Shown: positions 10,686-21,479 of the stretch, one piece after another
How the letters are laid out: each line of letters starts with the position of its first letter
Position numbering within the stretch: position 1 is the stretch's first letter
NCBI GenBank assembly: GCA_018136815.1
Contig: CM030935.1
Location: 5,447,921-5,511,920 of the forward strand
DNA from: Isochrysis galbana
Lineage: Eukaryota > Haptophyta > Isochrysidales > Isochrysidaceae
Direction: 5' to 3'
Length of the DNA stretch: 64,000 bases
Translations under genes and position numbers: made by a program
Notes under the pieces: model-generated
The model's input: only the letters and a program-made list of their open reading frames with translations
The model's database searches: none
What the model was told of the DNA's origin: nothing

Positions 10686-11144
10686 TTAACCGGTTGCCCT
10701 TCTCCAGGATTGAATCGTCGTTTCGTTGAGCCTTACCATTCTCGAGAGCATCCTCCAAAAAGTGGTAAGCGCTGTCGTGAGGATATTGCCACAGAGCCTT
10801 ATTGTTGTTTGTGTGCTTTTGCAGCGCCTCGAACCAAGCCTTGCCCGATCGCTGCCCCTTTTCGCCATAGCGTCGACGCTACGCAAGGTCGGTTGGGGGG
10901 GGGCAAGTGAGTTGAGCTGATCATCCGCCTTTGCATCAGGTGAGAGCGCGCACACCTGCTCCAGATCGTAGTGGTCTTCAATGTGAGCATTCACATCGGC
11001 TTGATGCAAGATGGAGGTAAGCCAGACGTCGATGGCAGTCGCAGCCGTGCCGGTAGCTTCGTCCTCCTCGAGGCCTTCCATCATTTCGTCGAGGTCGCCA
11101 TCTTCATCAGTGTCGATGCCCGTGCTGTCTGCTGGCGGCACCAT
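10686..11144 (-). CDS. Doubtful small ORF, acidic N-terminus with SAM-like segment
   Basis: A 152-residue frame starts MVPPADSTGIDTDEDGDLDE and has an acidic stretch, then a segment (DVWLTSI...HIEDHYDLEQVCALSPD) that loosely resembles a SAM domain. The second half looks random. It may be one exon of a larger gene or chance; no supporting splice structure was established. Confidence 0.2.
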   Translation of the reverse strand: MVPPADSTGIDTDEDGDLDEMMEGLEEDEATGTAATAIDVWLTSILHQADVNAHIEDHYDLEQVCALSPDAKADDQLNSLAPPQPTLRSVDAMAKRGSDRARLGSRRCKSTQTTIRLCGNILTTALTTFWRMLSRMVRLNETTIQSWRRATG

Positions 11145-11649
11145 GGACTGAGCTGCAGGCTCCTTCGCCTCGTTCGGCCTAGGGGCACGCGGCGCGGCAT
11201 CGCCGCCAGTGCTGGCCGCTGATCGTAGCTCGAGTCAGAGAATAGATGGGATGATAGGCTGTTAGGCTGGTGCATGCGGGTTTGTGAGATATGGGCAAGT
11301 AGTACTTGTACTTCAAGTAGGTGTATGGCTGTCTGTGCATCTACAAAATTCGCGCTGTGGAGCACGGGCTGGCTCCCCCCCCCCCTGCGGGGTGCGAGCG
11401 CGCATGCGCGAACCAACCCCCTAGAGGCGTGTGGGGCCGCCAGGTGCAAGGAGGAACGGCCGCAGGACTCCCAGGGGGTGTGGGAGGGCGGCGCACACCT
11501 GAGCGTGGCATGAGGCTTGCTGATGTGGCCTCCGAGGTGACCGGCAGCCTCGGCAGCCCTCCGACCGGGGCGGCCGCCACCGTAGTTCTGAGATTCACTT
11601 GAAACGCGAAAAAAAAACTCCCGAGAGTAGCTCAGCCCCCCCCCCCTTA

Positions 11650-11722
11650 TACTTATAGTGCATGTGCACGCCGTGCGTGCGCACGGCACGATGTGCATCG
11701 GTTCCCCGCGGGGGCGCCGTGC
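11650..11722 (+). repeat. Dispersed repeat R2, copy 1
   Basis: The segment catgtgcacgccgtg with following GC-rich sequence up to ggttccccgcggg recurs at 12984-13048. The two copies lie on either side of the hAT-related arm at 12080-12945; whether they were once one element split by insertion is inference. Confidence 0.65.
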
Positions 11723-12079
11723 GTGCGCATAACAGCTTGTTTCTCTGCGATTCCCCTGTGGTACCCGAGTCGCACAATTACGTAAACATGCAATATAAGT
11801 CAAAACTATTGTTATAGTTTGAACTATGGAGCGTGCCGCGACCGCTCCCGAGCCCCAGGCGACCCTCGTCACCGCGCCCCACCTGGGACGCCCCATGCCG
11901 CCCGAGGCGGCTCGTCAGAAAGCCCTCTCAGAGCCCATCCAACCCATCCAAACCACACCCGCGCAGGCGCGCGGGGTGGCGAGCACTGGCACCGAACAGG
12001 TTGCCACCATGGCTCTGCGTAGCATGCAGGGGGTCTTTGAGACCCCCTCCAACAGTGGGAAACCCTCCCACCCCAAGAG

Positions 12080-12945
12080 CACCTCATGTGGGAGGGCAGC
12101 TCTGCTGCCCTCCCCATGGTGGAAACCTCTACCATCAGTGCACCTATCATGGGAGGGCACTTCACAACCATCAATCTTCCCTGGAGAGCACCCCATGCCT
12201 CTGTTTCCCAACTTGTTGACACACTTGTTTTCTTCACCCCACTCTTGTGGGCCACAAATACCTACAGCTCAGTGCCCTGCCTTGGGCCCTCTTTCAACAC
12301 TAGACTCCCTCTCCCACTCCCCCTTCACACCACAACCAACCCAAGCAGCACGAACCCCCTCACCCTCTGTTTCAAGCACCAAAAATTTCAACTCAAGACC
12401 CATGTTGATACACTTATCGTTTTCACCCCACTCTTGTGGGCCACAACTACCTACAACTCAATGCCCTTTGGGCCCTCTTCCAATACTTGAATCCGTCTCC
12501 CACTCCCTCTTCCAACTACAACCAACCCAAGAAGCACAAACCCCCTCGTCCTCTGTTTCAAGCACCAATAATTTCGACTCAAGACAAGAGGGAGGACATG
12601 TCTTGAGGTGGCGTCGCTGCCCATGCCTAGCGCAAGGGTATAGCGCCCCCACTCAGACATCTCCTTCCCCACAGCTCCTCTCTGAGGAGTTGCTCCTCTC
12701 CCTCCCATTAGGCCCCCTTGCCTGCGAGACCAGAACAGGATCCTGGCGTAGGGGGCTGTCTGAGTGTGGAGGGAGGGGCGCTCTGGCTAGCGCAGGTAGA
12801 AAGCTAGTGAAGAGCTGGGTGGCATAAGGGGGGGAGGGTGCTTGCGCTTGCCGCGGCAGGGTGTCTTGTCTTGTGGGAGCGCTAGTCCCGTTCCTTTGCC
12901 GCGCCGCGACCCATAAAAAATTGTTAAAAATTAAATTAAACATGC
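12080..12945 (+). repeat. Solo arm of the hAT-associated repeat, with two tandem ~186 bp units
   Basis: It closely matches the right arm at 29320-30030 and the reverse complement of the left arm at 27895-28510. The end is marked by tgcttgcgcttgccgcggca, then cgcgacccataaaaa and a run of A/T. Within it, the unit from about 12218 is repeated at about 12405, each with the phrase caccccactcttgtgggcca. The long open frames here are shadows of this repeat. Confidence 0.85.
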
Positions 12946-12983
12946 AATATTAGAGAGATCTCTCATGGGACAGGTGTGATGAG

Positions 12984-13048
12984 TTGCAATCACCCATGTG
13001 CACGCCGTGCATGCGCACGGCGCGATGTGCACCGGTTCCCCCCGCGGG
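12984..13048 (+). repeat. Dispersed repeat R2, copy 2
   Basis: Partner of 11650-11722; nearly identical over about 55 bases from catgtgcacgccgtg to ggttcccc. Continues into GC-rich sequence that is not shared. Confidence 0.65.
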
Positions 13049-13414
13049 GGCCGCCGCCCCGGCCCCAGCCACCGCAGCGAGCGCGCTGAGCGCAACCGCG
13101 CGCTCGCCTCGCACCAGGGCACACGGCGGCCCGGCCGGCCTCGTCTGCGTTGGCGAGCGCCGCGACCAACAACGCCCTCCCCTCACCTCACCCCCCACCC
13201 GCCAACACTTGTGGGGGGCCCTCACCCCCACCCGCCAACAACACAAGTGTTAGTAGTGGATGGGCCCGCAAGTGTGGTAAGAATATTACTACTAGGCAGT
13301 ATAAATAAGGGCTTTAGTGGCAGTAGCGGTGGTACTTACACTTACACTCAGATGCTTTATTATTATTGCACCGCCACCACATCTCTTCGGCTTTCCCGTT
13401 GCATTTTCCTCGCT

Positions 13415-13600
13415 CCTGCTTATTGGCTGAGCTCTTGTCAACCTCAAGCTCTTAGTCGGGAGTTACGTCTTAGGCCTGCTCCCCTCCGACCTTCTCCTCC
13501 GTGCCGCCTCCGTGTCTACCGTGTCATCCTCTCTCTTTCTCTCCGATCGGTTAGACGAAAACGGTCGGGGGGCGAGAATATTAAGATGTTTGGGTTTTTT
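13415..13600 (+). repeat. Dispersed repeat R4, copy 1
   Basis: The segment ttggctgagctcttg followed by cctcaagct, then later atcggttagacgaaaacgg, parallels 62388-62495 in the same order. A TTAAGATGTTTGGG end resembles the edge of repeat R1. Confidence 0.55.
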
Positions 13601-13788
13601 TGTCTACAAAGACTTCCTATGTCCCACTCCAGACCCCAGGGCTGGCCCTGATCGCATTCACAGCACACGCACAAGGGGAGCTCATGGAGACATATTTGCT
13701 CGATCTAGATGAAAAGGTGCAGGGCATTTGTGCAATACAGCATAAATACAGATCTTGAGCGCGACGGATGTGGAGCTACTACCGTACG

Positions 13789-14580
13789 CTAATCGAGGTT
13801 CATCTTGTTCACAATAATCTCGTGGAGGTAATCTTGAAACGGCTGCATGTCTTCAAAAGTTTGCAGCTTTGTATCGATATGCTCATAGGTCCGCACCATG
13901 GCCCTCTTGACCCTTGCCCATCGCCCATCGTCCCACATTTCCTTCATGACAAGGCTCGAGGACCTTTTGGCTAAGTCATCAAGATCTAGGTGGCGCAAGT
14001 CGTGGTCTGCGGTCAACCGGTTGATGCAGCTCATAATTGGGCCTTTCTTGGCCTGATTGATCTCGCGAGTTGTCACGTTCAGGTTAAACACGTTGTTCGC
14101 ATAGTTGCGGATCTTGCCTTCGACGCAGGCTCTATCAGCAGCTTTCTTAATCTCTTTCACGGATGAACTGAAGGCACACTTGAAGATCTGGATCTCGAGT
14201 ACGTGGTCGACTTGTTGGTTCTGAGTTTTTGCCTCGATTTTTCCGGTGTACATGTCGGTTCCCTTCCGGTGCTTCCACGTGTCCTCCTTCCGGCGGCTTA
14301 CGTCCTCTCTCAGATCATAGGAGCTCATGGTGAAGTGGAACTTCTTGGCTCGATGCGTCTGCTGCTTGGCGTGGTTCGACGGGCAAAGTATCTTTAAGTT
14401 ATTTTTGCCGTGTACCTTGCAGATTTGCGTTTCGCATTGCACTGTGATCCAGCCGTTCAATTCTGTATTAATAATGGTACCTGTCTTGCCTATTAAGTGG
14501 CGCGTTTCTTCAGCGCGAATACCACCCAGGATTTTGACACGGTCGCCCAAGCAAAGGACATGATTGCTGTCGGATCGCGC
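13789..14580 (-). CDS. Hypothetical protein with KOW/SH3-like N-terminus
   Basis: A 263-residue frame is read from the ATG at 14580 (MARSDSNHVLCLGDRVKILGG); a second ATG lies 8 codons upstream. Residues about 11-60 read like a KOW or SH3-type barrel: GDRV, GKTGTI, a GW, and a final NLKIL. The middle holds YTGK followed by a QQVDHVLEIQI segment that recalls the central part of some HNH-type or mobile-element proteins, but the full metal-binding pattern is not evident. The C-terminal half is helical and charged. Codon use and base composition are less GC-rich than in the neighbouring host genes, and it sits among repeats, so it may be element-borne. No function is claimed. Confidence 0.5.
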   Translation of the reverse strand, partial: ARSDSNHVLCLGDRVKILGGIRAEETRHLIGKTGTIINTELNGWITVQCETQICKVHGKNNLKILCPSNHAKQQTHRAKKFHFTMSSYDLREDVSRRKEDTWKHRKGTDMYTGKIEAKTQNQQVDHVLEIQIFKCAFSSSVKEIKKAADRACVEGKIRNYANNVFNLNVTTREINQAKKGPIMSCINRLTADHDLRHLDLDDLAKRSSSLVMKEMWDDGRWARVKRAMVRTYEHIDTKLQTFEDMQPFQDYLHEIIVNKMNLD

Positions 14581-15037
14581 CATCAGTCGCAGCCAGCGCC
14601 ACAACTAGATCCGGAAAGTGGCGGTCTGCAGCAGAGAATTCGGGTCGTTAGACGCAAGCCTTAGGTCTGGAGAGGATATGCTGGGAGCGGGAAGGAGAGA
14701 GCTGCGAACCCAGTGGTATGGCGGCTCGTGCGTGATGCGCAAGAGAGGGGGTCCACAACGAGAACACAGAGTGAACGGAGGGCGGCAGAGGTCTTCCGCT
14801 CTGTGACTCCCTCTTGCTCGCTCGCTCGCGGCCCCCGCCCCCCCCCCCCCCCCTCCCCCCCCTGTCAGAGACTTCTAAGTCGGTATTAGTTTAAGCTTAG
14901 TGCTGTGGGACCGGCCCCCGCGCGATGAACGGCGCCTCACCTTCCCCCCCCGCGCGCGCTGTCCCCCCCCCCCCCCACGAGGATCCAATCGGTTTCGTCT
15001 CTTCGCTGCAATCCCCACGGAGGCTCCGGTGTATATC

Positions 15038-15135
15038 TGTCGGATCCAGAGTATTTTCTCAATACTCTAGACGGATCCGATGGCTTGTGTGTCTTTTAAT
15101 TTAAGGATGGGCATTGTTTCTTGAGCGGATAAAGG
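15038..15135 (+). repeat. Fragment of an LTR family also seen at 63.3 kb
   Basis: About 98 bp beginning TGTCGGATCCAGAGTATT match 63314-63410 closely. Both contain a small internal inverted repeat (AGAGTATT / AATACTCT) flanked by GGATCC. Only the start of the LTR is present here, so this is a truncated fossil. Confidence 0.75.
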
Positions 15136-15647
15136 TACCCAGCTTTCTAGGACCAGTCCTAGAAACTAGGACGGACTTTGCTAGGTGAGAACATGAGCAT
15201 ACCATGTTCTTTTGTCCCAAACCTTGGCTATTGAGTTACCACATGCATGTCCTCATTAAATGTTCCAAGTGTACCTAGGCACCATTCCCTCAGCAACACC
15301 AAGTTTTGTGACGCGTCTGCGGGTCACCTGGTCGGAATTGCTGCTTGTCCTAGAAACGGGAGAAATGGCTGATACCACCCAATGGGGAGCTCTTCTACCC
15401 ATGGTCCCCAGGAGATGAAATGTTGCTTTGACTGCCCTCTTTGAGACCTTCATTCAGTGACCACCAAGCTTGGTTTTGTCATCTAAGTGTCCAATCCGCT
15501 AGCCTACTGCTCCAAAAGGTCTAAAACTAAAATAAAACTCCTCTGGTGCGAGCGGCAAAGGGGAACGCTTTTTGCCCATCAAATATTCTGGTCCAAAGAA
15601 AGGGTTTGTGAGCAGTTCATCTTGTGTATGATTTGTAAGGCTTAGAT
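15136..15647. other. Non-coding stretch, no gene seen
   Basis: Only short open frames with no recognisable content; moderate AT content relative to the window. Confidence 0.4.
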
Positions 15648-16868
15648 TACAACAATCGTTAAACGATAGGGTCATGGATCATGGAGCGCGCGCCGCTCCC
15701 CTCCCCCCCCACCGTCACCCCCGCCGCGCCGGACGATTAGGCAATGCTGGACGCCGCGCAACTGAAGCGCCCACAAGAGGGCGCCCCACTGACCCAGGTG
15801 CGCACGAGGCTCGCCCCGTGCCGACCCTGGAAAGCCAAGAACCAGCAGGCCCATCATGGCCAGCATGGCCCACACAATCCTCACCTCCTCCCAGCCAGCA
15901 TTGGCCAACCACCATACGAACCAAGTCGGCTACAAGCCGCACCCCATACATAGGGAAAGCCTCACGGCTGGGCCCCTACACCGCCGCGGCACTGACCTCG
16001 TACCTCGTGCACAAGCACGGGGCACAGGCCTGGCCAGACACAACACCAACCCCATGGGGAGAACAGCCAGCATGGTGCACAAAAGTGTGCATCATGAGTC
16101 GGATCTGTCTGACAGACCCCGAGGGTCACTCCAACCAGAAACACGAGAGACATCCGACCCCCCCCCCCACGCCGCGAGCGGCGGGTCGACAGTCATTGGC
16201 ACGCACACCACAAGGGACCAAGCTGGCCACTGCCCCAAAAGGGGACAACACAACACACAACGCACACCACACGAACTGGGAAACAACACGAACCCGACGC
16301 AGTTGCGCCGGACCGAACACACCAAGAAGGAGCACTATGCGCCCCAAGACCTACCACACACACTCTCCTAACCCACACACCCTCACCGCTGTCACCTACC
16401 ATCAGATGAACGACACGGAAGGCATCGAGCAAGAGCAAGAACTAGAGCCACTCGCCTTCAACATTACGGACAAAATCATCATCACCTTCTCGTCCACAGA
16501 CCGCGACATCAACGTCAAAGACGAGGCAGCGCTCAGCGCGATCGTGGCCCACCTCAACCGTCTTGAAGGCGTAGATCTCGAACCCGACTTCATATCCAAG
16601 AGCGCCTCGGGCCCCTGGGAACCTGGGAAATTCTCGTCACCGCAGACTGCGCTAATCAATTCCGCGGCACGTTCAAGAACATCACGAGTTTCCAAACCAT
16701 CGGTGTCAACGCCCCGATCAACCTTAAGTACCAAGCTCTCAACGAGAAAGCGAAAGACCTCCCGCAAGCATCATCCAAGGCGCTCGCCACGGCGCTGTGA
16801 ATCGGTTACGCGTGCCAAGTCTTCTGTGAGTAATGTGTTTGAAGTGGGGGTGTTTGTCTGTGTGCTTT
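15648..16868 (+). other. Decayed, unclassified element-like ORF region
   Basis: It starts with cgatagggtcatgga and a GAGCGCGCGCCG tract shared with 60348-60385. The part at about 15950-16075 (ggcccctaca, then ccccatgggga) parallels 61355-61450, so the sequence belongs to a dispersed family. A frame from about 16406 encodes an acidic segment (MNDTEGIEQEQELEPL) followed by helical sequence, and would fit a small nucleic-acid-associated protein of a retroposon, but no family was recognised. It looks degraded. Confidence 0.35.
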
Positions 16869-16892
16869 AGCAGGGGATCTTCCACCGCTTGA

Positions 16893-16970
16893 TCTGCGCG
16901 GTGCGGCTGTGCGCGGTGCGGCTGTGCGCGGTGCGGCTGTGCGCGGTGCGGCTGTGCGCGGTGCGCATTG
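16893..16970. repeat. 15-bp tandem repeat, about five copies
   Basis: The unit gcggtgcggctgtgc is repeated nearly perfectly. It sits in a longer low-complexity region (to about 17320) encoding Ala/His/Arg/Lys-rich nonsense in several frames. Confidence 0.85.
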
Positions 16971-17639
16971 TCGGCGCGCTTTTCGCAACGCGCATGTTCA
17001 CCATCCTCGGCGCGGTGCGCATGCTTGGCGCCCTTTGCACGATGCGCCTGTTGTGCCTCCTCTTTTGCGTGGTGTGCGTCCTCGGCTCCCTTTGGGTGTT
17101 CTTCTTCGTGCGCTTGTTGTGCGTCCTTAGCCCCCTGTGCTCGGTAATCGTCCTTGGGATGGGCGGCGCCCTGCGTTTGCTGGACGCGGCGCTCACGAGT
17201 CTGGAGGGGCTCCTTGGCGGACTGCGCCTTCGATGATTTACTGTGCGCTTGCGCCTTCTCCGCCTCCGCCCTCTCCGCCGCCGTGCCGCCGTCACCATCC
17301 CCTCCTCCGCCCTCTAGTATAAACTTAGTTGCGTTCGAGGCAGCGAAGGAGGAGGAGGAAGAGCAGTATGCTAAGCAACTGCGTGAGAACAAGGAGGCGC
17401 GTGAAAGACAGAAAGCGACCGAGAAGGGGCCGAGGAGTGCCATCACGCCATTCGGACCAGTACCTGCAGCAGGCCACGCCACAACTGCTACCCATTTTGC
17501 CCACACAGACGAAGCCACGAAGGAAAAGACCGGTCTAGAGAATGCCGGCCGGCGCACCTCACCCATTTGGTCCATCTTCAAGCCCACTGAGACTGCTGGC
17601 ATTGTTGAATGCCAACATTTGTCTCGAAGACGGTATAAA

Positions 17640-18120
17640 CATATGCGGTGATCGGTTGAAGCCGGGTGGTGCCAGCAGCAAAGGACTGGTCGCACTTTGC
17701 GATCAGCACGTCCGCATGCAGACACGGATTGGCGCAAAGTACGACGTCGCGCACACCGTCAAGCACATATGTCATGATGCGCGGGTGCCCTTTCTTAGGG
17801 TCACGAGCGGCGAGGAGCAATCCGTTATCCGTTAAGGGCATCCGGCCAATCCACACCAGCGGTGAGCGAGCCCTCCAGTGCGCGGATTAACTGCATCCTG
17901 AAGCAATCCCAGGATCCCAGGACACGGCCGCCTTATTCGGATCGGTTGACCGGAGGTCGGCCGGGAAGCGGAGGGATTGGAGGCTGGCATGCGCTCAGGG
18001 AACGTCTCAACGCCTCCTCCAATCCCACGCCGGAAAAGCCTCGCCGTTGGCCGTTGGCGCGCCACCAATCCAGCACTCCACCCGAAAAATCCTTGACAGT
18101 GCTGCTCAGAGCTACCAATT
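17640..18120 (-). mobile_element. Ty3/Gypsy gag fragment (fossil)
   Basis: On the minus strand it resembles 35690-35990 of the large Gypsy copy, in the gag region. It is broken and short, with no LTR at either side, and is diverged enough to be older than the 35-46 kb copy. Confidence 0.7.
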
Positions 18121-18369
18121 ATTGCCGCCCTCGCCGCCGCCCTCGCCTTGCACCGCGCCGCGTCTTGGCCGCTTCCTGAGGCCTGAGGCCTCCTGCCTCC
18201 AGCTCCTGCCGGCGGGCCGCCCACATCGCTCAACACGCCCAAATTTCGCTGCCGTGGCCGCGGGCTCCCGTTGCCCCAACCAAATCCCACCCAAATTTCG
18301 GTCAAAATTTGTATTTCGTTGACGGACCCAAATTTTACAAAAAAATTGCGAAACTCTGGCCCGGCCCAA

Positions 18370-18545
18370 TTCCCATCTAGGGCGGGCCTGGCACACCGCA
18401 TTGCGACTGACCTGGTCTAACCAGGAGCGCTTCGCCTCTCTGCCTCTCACGGGGGCTCGCCTCGGCGTGGGCGCACTCCCCGATCTCGATTCTCCTCTAC
18501 CCTCTCTCTTCGCTCAAACCCCACAAAAACAACCCGCCCCCCGCG
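18370..18545 (+). mobile_element. Ty3/Gypsy internal fragment (fossil) just upstream of the KDO gene
   Basis: About 130 bp around gacctggtctaaccaggagc resemble 39295-39420 of the large Gypsy copy, in plus orientation, i.e. opposite to the fragment at 17640-18120. It ends about 90 bp before the ATG at 18636, so it may form part of that gene's promoter or 5' UTR. Confidence 0.6.
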
Positions 18546-18635
18546 GTTTTCGATGTCGAGTACACTACAACACTACAATACTACTATACTACTACTACTA
18601 GGATTAGAGAGAGCTCCGCGCGCTCCGCGTCGTCG

Positions 18636-21247
18636 ATGGGCGGCGCTTCTCTCGTCGGCCGGCTCAGCCTCCGCTCTCTTCGATCTCGTCCGTTTGTGAT
18701 CGCGGGGGTCAACGTGATCGAGTCGGAGGCGCAGGTGCTGACCACTGCCCACTCCCTCGCCGCGTCGCTCCGCCCCTTTGACGTCTCCTTCGTCTTCAAG
18801 GCCTCGTTTGACAAAGCGAACCGGACGTCTCTCTCTTCGTACCGTGGTGTGGGGCTGCAAAGGGCGGCGCGGCTGCTGAGGAGGGTGAGAGAGGAGGTGG
18901 GTGTTGCGGTGGTGACCGATGTGCATGAGCTGAGCCAGCCCGAGGCGCTCGAGGGCTGTGTGGACATGCTGCAGATCCCGGCGTTTCTGTGCAGGTGAGA
19001 GGGGGGAGAGGAAGGGGGAAGGAAGGGGGGCGAGGTGAAAGAGAGAAGGGGCGGGGCGGGGTGAGAAAGAAGGAGGGCTAGGGATGGGGAGTGGGAGTAA
19101 GTGGGGTGGAGCGAGGGTCGGAGGGAGGAGGAAGTGATGGGAGGGCGGGCGGGGGATGGAGGTAAGGGGTGGGGTGGGGTGGGTCGGGGGCTGTTGGGCG
19201 GACGGACCGTGGGGGGGAGGGGAGTGAGAGGGAAGGAGCAAAGGGAGGATGAGCGAGGGAGGGAGAGGAATGGAGTGAGCGAGTGAGTGCGGTTGGAAGG
19301 TTGAGTGGGTGGAGAGGGTAGAGGGAGAGGGACAGATAAGGGGGGGGCGGCGGCCGCATGAAGCGAGAAGGAGGGAGGAGGTACGCTCGGAGAGGATAAG
19401 CAGCATATCTCTGCATTCCACTTCGACGGATTGCGGCCTTTGGAGGCAGGGAACGCATTTGGGCGAGAGCGACTAAGTGTTTGCGACGGAGAGAGGATGA
19501 GAGAGGGAGACATGCATTAGGAGGAAACGGTAGAGGCAGGGGGGGGGGAAGAAGCAGAAGGCCAGAGGGTAACCGAGGAGGTCATGGGAACTCTGTGGGG
19601 CGGGGCAGGATTTTGGCTGTCACGAGCCGCATTCCAGGATGCATCGAGTGGGAGTTGTGAAGAGCTGCGCGCCCCTTTGCAGGCAGACAGACCTGATTCG
19701 CGCGGCCGCCGCGACCGGCTGCGTGCTGCACATCAAGAAGGGCCAGTTCGCCTCGGCCGAGACGATGCACCAGCAAAAGGCCAAGGCGCTTGCGGCTGGC
19801 GCAGCCGGCGTCATCCTCTGCGAGCGCGGCACCTTCTTCGGGTGAGACGATTGGCGCGTTGCGGACCGGGCCCCGTCACGCGGGCCCATGCGTCACTCCT
19901 ACTCGTGAATGTCCGCGCGCAGATATCACGACCTCGTCGTCGACCCGCGCAATCTGCGTTGGATGCGTCACGACGGTGGCGTTGGCTCGGAAGAGGGGGA
20001 CGAGGTGGCGGACGAGCGGGAGCGCAACTTGGTGAGCCTCGACATCACGCACTGCCTGCAACGGCCGTCGCAGCGGCAAGCTGACGGCAGCGTGCGAGCA
20101 GGCGGTTACCGCGAGCTGACACCATGGATGGGCCGAGTTGGTATGGCGTTGGGAGTCGACGGGCTCTTTATGGAGGTGCGCTAGCCGCGAAACATCTCAG
20201 TCTCCTGATGCACCGCTCTGTCCCATTGCACTCTCACGGCAGCCCACGCCGGCCGCCTCGTCTCCGGTGTGGCCGCCTGAGCTGTACATCTGTGTGGTGC
20301 CAGCGCGTGACCCACAGACGCCCGCTGGCCGCCTGCTCTGGCCTGCGCAGGTTCACGAGTCTCCGGACAACGCGCTGTGCGACGGACCGACGCAGTGGCC
20401 GCTGCATCGAGTTGAAGAGCTGCTGGATCGCATTGGTTTGCCACGAATGGATGCTGTGCCTTCAGAGCCGAGGAGAGGAGCAGCGCATCCACGTGAAGTG
20501 CTGCGAGTTGGCTGGACAGTGGACACCTGTGTTGTGACGCCAAGAGCGGCGTCCGCACCACTCTCTTCGCCCGGTGCTTCGCATGAAGCCGGCGACAGCC
20601 TCGCGCCAGCGGATGGCGACGCCGCATTTTGCGCCGAAGGTATGGCCGCATTCCGGCTCGCTCTGAGCCGCGGCGCCGCGGCCATCCAGCGCGCAAACGA
20701 GCAGATGGACCTGGTAGCAGCGAAAAAAGCAGTCAGCGTGCTGCTCGCGTGCACCGGTCGGCGCCTCTGCACGGGTGTTGGCAAGTCCGGCCTTGCCGCA
20801 GCTCGCCTTGCCTCGTCTCTCGCTTCCATTGGCCTGCCGGCAACCTACGTGCACGCAGCCGAGTGGGAACACGGCGAGCTGGGGGGCATTGAGCCTGGCG
20901 ACGTCGTCGTCGCTGTCTCTTTCTCTGGCGAGGCGGGCGAGCTCGTCCGATTGGCGCCGATACTCAGGCAACGCGAGGCGTCGCTCCTGGCCCTCACACG
21001 AGACCACGCCACGCCATTGGCCACTCTCGCAGACGTGTCGCTCCCATGCGACGCGCCGTTGGCTGACGAGATGCTCGGCGTTTTGCCAACTGTCTCGACT
21101 CTGGTTACACACCACGTGATGAACGCCCTGCTGTGCGAGTGCGCGGAGCGGATGGGGCTTAGCAGTGATACCGTGCGGCGCAACCACCCGGGCGGAGCCA
21201 TCGGCCGAGACGTCAGCAGGGGTGAGCCCGGTTTGAGTAGGAAGTAG
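18636..21247 (+). CDS. Bifunctional KDO-8-phosphate synthase / arabinose-5-phosphate isomerase fusion
   Basis: Four exons fit: 18636-18994, 19683-19841, 19923-20175 and 20351-21247, giving 555 residues with all phases agreeing. Residues 1-~286 are a full-length KdsA-type synthase (phosphoenolpyruvate plus arabinose-5-phosphate to KDO-8-phosphate): FVFKASFDKANR, TDVHE, QIPAFLCRQTDL, KKGQF, and the plant-like end DGPTQWPLHRVEELL. After a ~65-residue linker, residues ~354-545 are a SIS-fold KdsD/KpsF-type isomerase (ribulose-5-phosphate to arabinose-5-phosphate): GVGKSG, EHGELGGI, VSFSGE and HPGGAIG. The CBS pair usual in long KdsD proteins is absent; the stop follows the SIS domain, although a GTGAGC near 21221 might be another donor. 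Consecutive steps in one chain suggest handing on of arabinose-5-phosphate. KDO is a known wall or scale sugar in plants and some algae. Confidence 0.88.
18995..19682 (+). other. Large purine-rich first intron of the KDO gene
   Basis: It begins GTGAGA and ends TTTGCAG. It is 688 bp, against 81 and 175 bp for the other two introns, and most of it is G/A-rich repeat. The opposite-strand open frames across it (Ser/Pro-rich) are products of this composition. Confidence 0.8.
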
Positions 21248-21479
21248 CTACATAGAAAGACGGATGAGGCGCGAGCTGGAGTTCAGGCATGGCCTTCCAA
21301 CTTACACCGATGTGCATGCTCGGGCGGTGGTGCGACTGCGGTGTGACGACGAGGGGCGGGCGAAGGCCGTTGGGTGGCGGCGGGCACGGGCAGGGTAGGC
21401 TAGTCAACCCAGCCGCTAGCAGCCATTGATCACTACATCACAACATAACCTACTATTATCACTAATCTTATGATTGGTC

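Noticed and set aside
11826-12827. 333-residue plus-strand frame
   Set aside because: Most of it is the hAT-associated repeat, which is present elsewhere in other frames.
17329-17651. A BED-type zinc finger (RRTSPIWSIF segment)
   Set aside because: The required Cys-x2-Cys and His pair are not seen in the frame.
16739-17737. 332-residue minus-strand frame with HRAQP repeats
   Set aside because: The repeats are the 15-bp tandem unit; the rest is low-complexity and overlaps a Gypsy fragment.
18573-19513. Two minus-strand Ser/Pro/His-rich frames near 300 residues
   Set aside because: They are antisense to exon 1 and to the purine-rich intron of the KDO gene.
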